A DNA stretch of 56,871 nucleotides from NCBI GenBank assembly GCA_018812525.1, contig JAHJDE010000085.1, positions 1 through 56,871 of the forward strand, written 5' to 3'. Positions within the stretch are counted from its first letter, which is position 1, and the number at the start of each line of letters is the position of its first letter. The position numbers were made by a program, and so were the translations under genes. A model generated the notes under the pieces. The model was not told where the DNA came from, made no database searches, and was given only the letters and a program-made list of their open reading frames with translations. This document shows positions 56,745 to 56,871 of the stretch, piece by piece. Origin of the DNA: Gammaproteobacteria bacterium (GTDB lineage Bacteria; Pseudomonadota; Gammaproteobacteria; Chromatiales; Chromatiaceae).

Positions 56745-56826
56745 AATCATCTAGCCGCCTCCTCACCCCGGCGGTATCGTCGAGTTTATGAAGACTTGTC
56801 GAACCACTGAAGAGAGGAGACGTGCC

Positions 56827-56871
56827 ATGAAACTGTATTCTGGAATCGATCTGCACTCAAACAACAGTGTG
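56827..56871 (+). CDS. IS110-family transposase, N-terminus (cut by window edge)
   Basis: The first 15 codons, MKLYSGIDLHSNNSV, are the typical start of IS110-family DEDD transposases, with the first catalytic Asp in GIDLHS. A gaggag ribosome binding site lies nine bases upstream. The remainder lies outside the window. In this family a non-coding end beside the gene can encode the bridge RNA that selects target and donor DNA. Confidence 0.8.
   Translation, partial: MKLYSGIDLHSNNSV

Overview
This 56.9 kb window is chromosomal DNA from a GC-rich gammaproteobacterium. Gene order and the style of its dispersed palindromes suggest a Chromatiales-like relative; that placement is inferred from synteny and not from any marker phylogeny. 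Most of the window is housekeeping DNA in textbook order, and almost every intergenic gap is packed with palindromic repeats.

Layout. A small conserved gene (552-770) faces a minus-strand MSH-type minor-pilin cluster, mshA/B-C-D-O-P (846-3728). Then, all on the minus strand and read from right to left, comes the classic block rpsB-tsf-pyrH-frr-uppS-cdsA-dxr-rseP-bamA-skp-lpxD-fabZ-lpxA-lpxB-rnhB-dnaE-accA-tilS (3784-26468). It covers translation, isoprenoid and phospholipid supply, outer-membrane assembly, lipid A, replication and fatty-acid initiation. Diverging from rpsB are map and glnD. Next come a DUF2892 membrane protein, a Crp/Fnr regulator, the rpsP-rimM-trmD-rplS operon, a SWIM/SNF2 helicase, and a divergent pair made of a GCS2-type ligase and an AstE-like deacylase. 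A junk island (39.7-41.7 kb) holds a decayed IS4-superfamily transposase, a higBA toxin-antitoxin pair and a RAYT-like remnant. Then follow pncC-thpR-recA-recX-alaS, a cupin gene, ettA, a DUF898/M48 pair, and the ppdK kinase with its regulator ppsR. The right edge cuts into an IS110-type transposase.

The most unusual content is in the repeats. A five-hairpin element of about 147 nt occurs complete or nearly complete at 1, 24178, 25529, 31809 and 45916, and in part at 24458 and 53263. The copy between trmD and rplS has changed at about eight base pairs with both partners substituted. Every remaining non-Watson-Crick pair I can find in the family is G-U on one strand and A-C on the other, which is the signature of selection on an RNA. 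Two hairpin loops always carry GGA. One is a C-AGGGAU-G hexaloop matching the CsrA/RsmA consensus, and it stays constant in the diverged copy. Copies sit 31-42 nt before the start codons of tsf, rplS, recA and (in reverse) pyrH. A second repeat family (near 5250 and 30490) carries the same kind of loop. The csrA gene that follows alaS in many gammaproteobacteria is absent from its usual place here. I propose a dispersed CsrA/RsmA-binding leader element as the candidate new system.

Other notable items are a 72-bp perfect palindrome inserted in frame into dnaE (24 extra residues), a 171-bp element with 9-bp flanking repeats that preserves both the mshD stop and the mshO start, and a recX that appears to start at CTG inside the recA stop.
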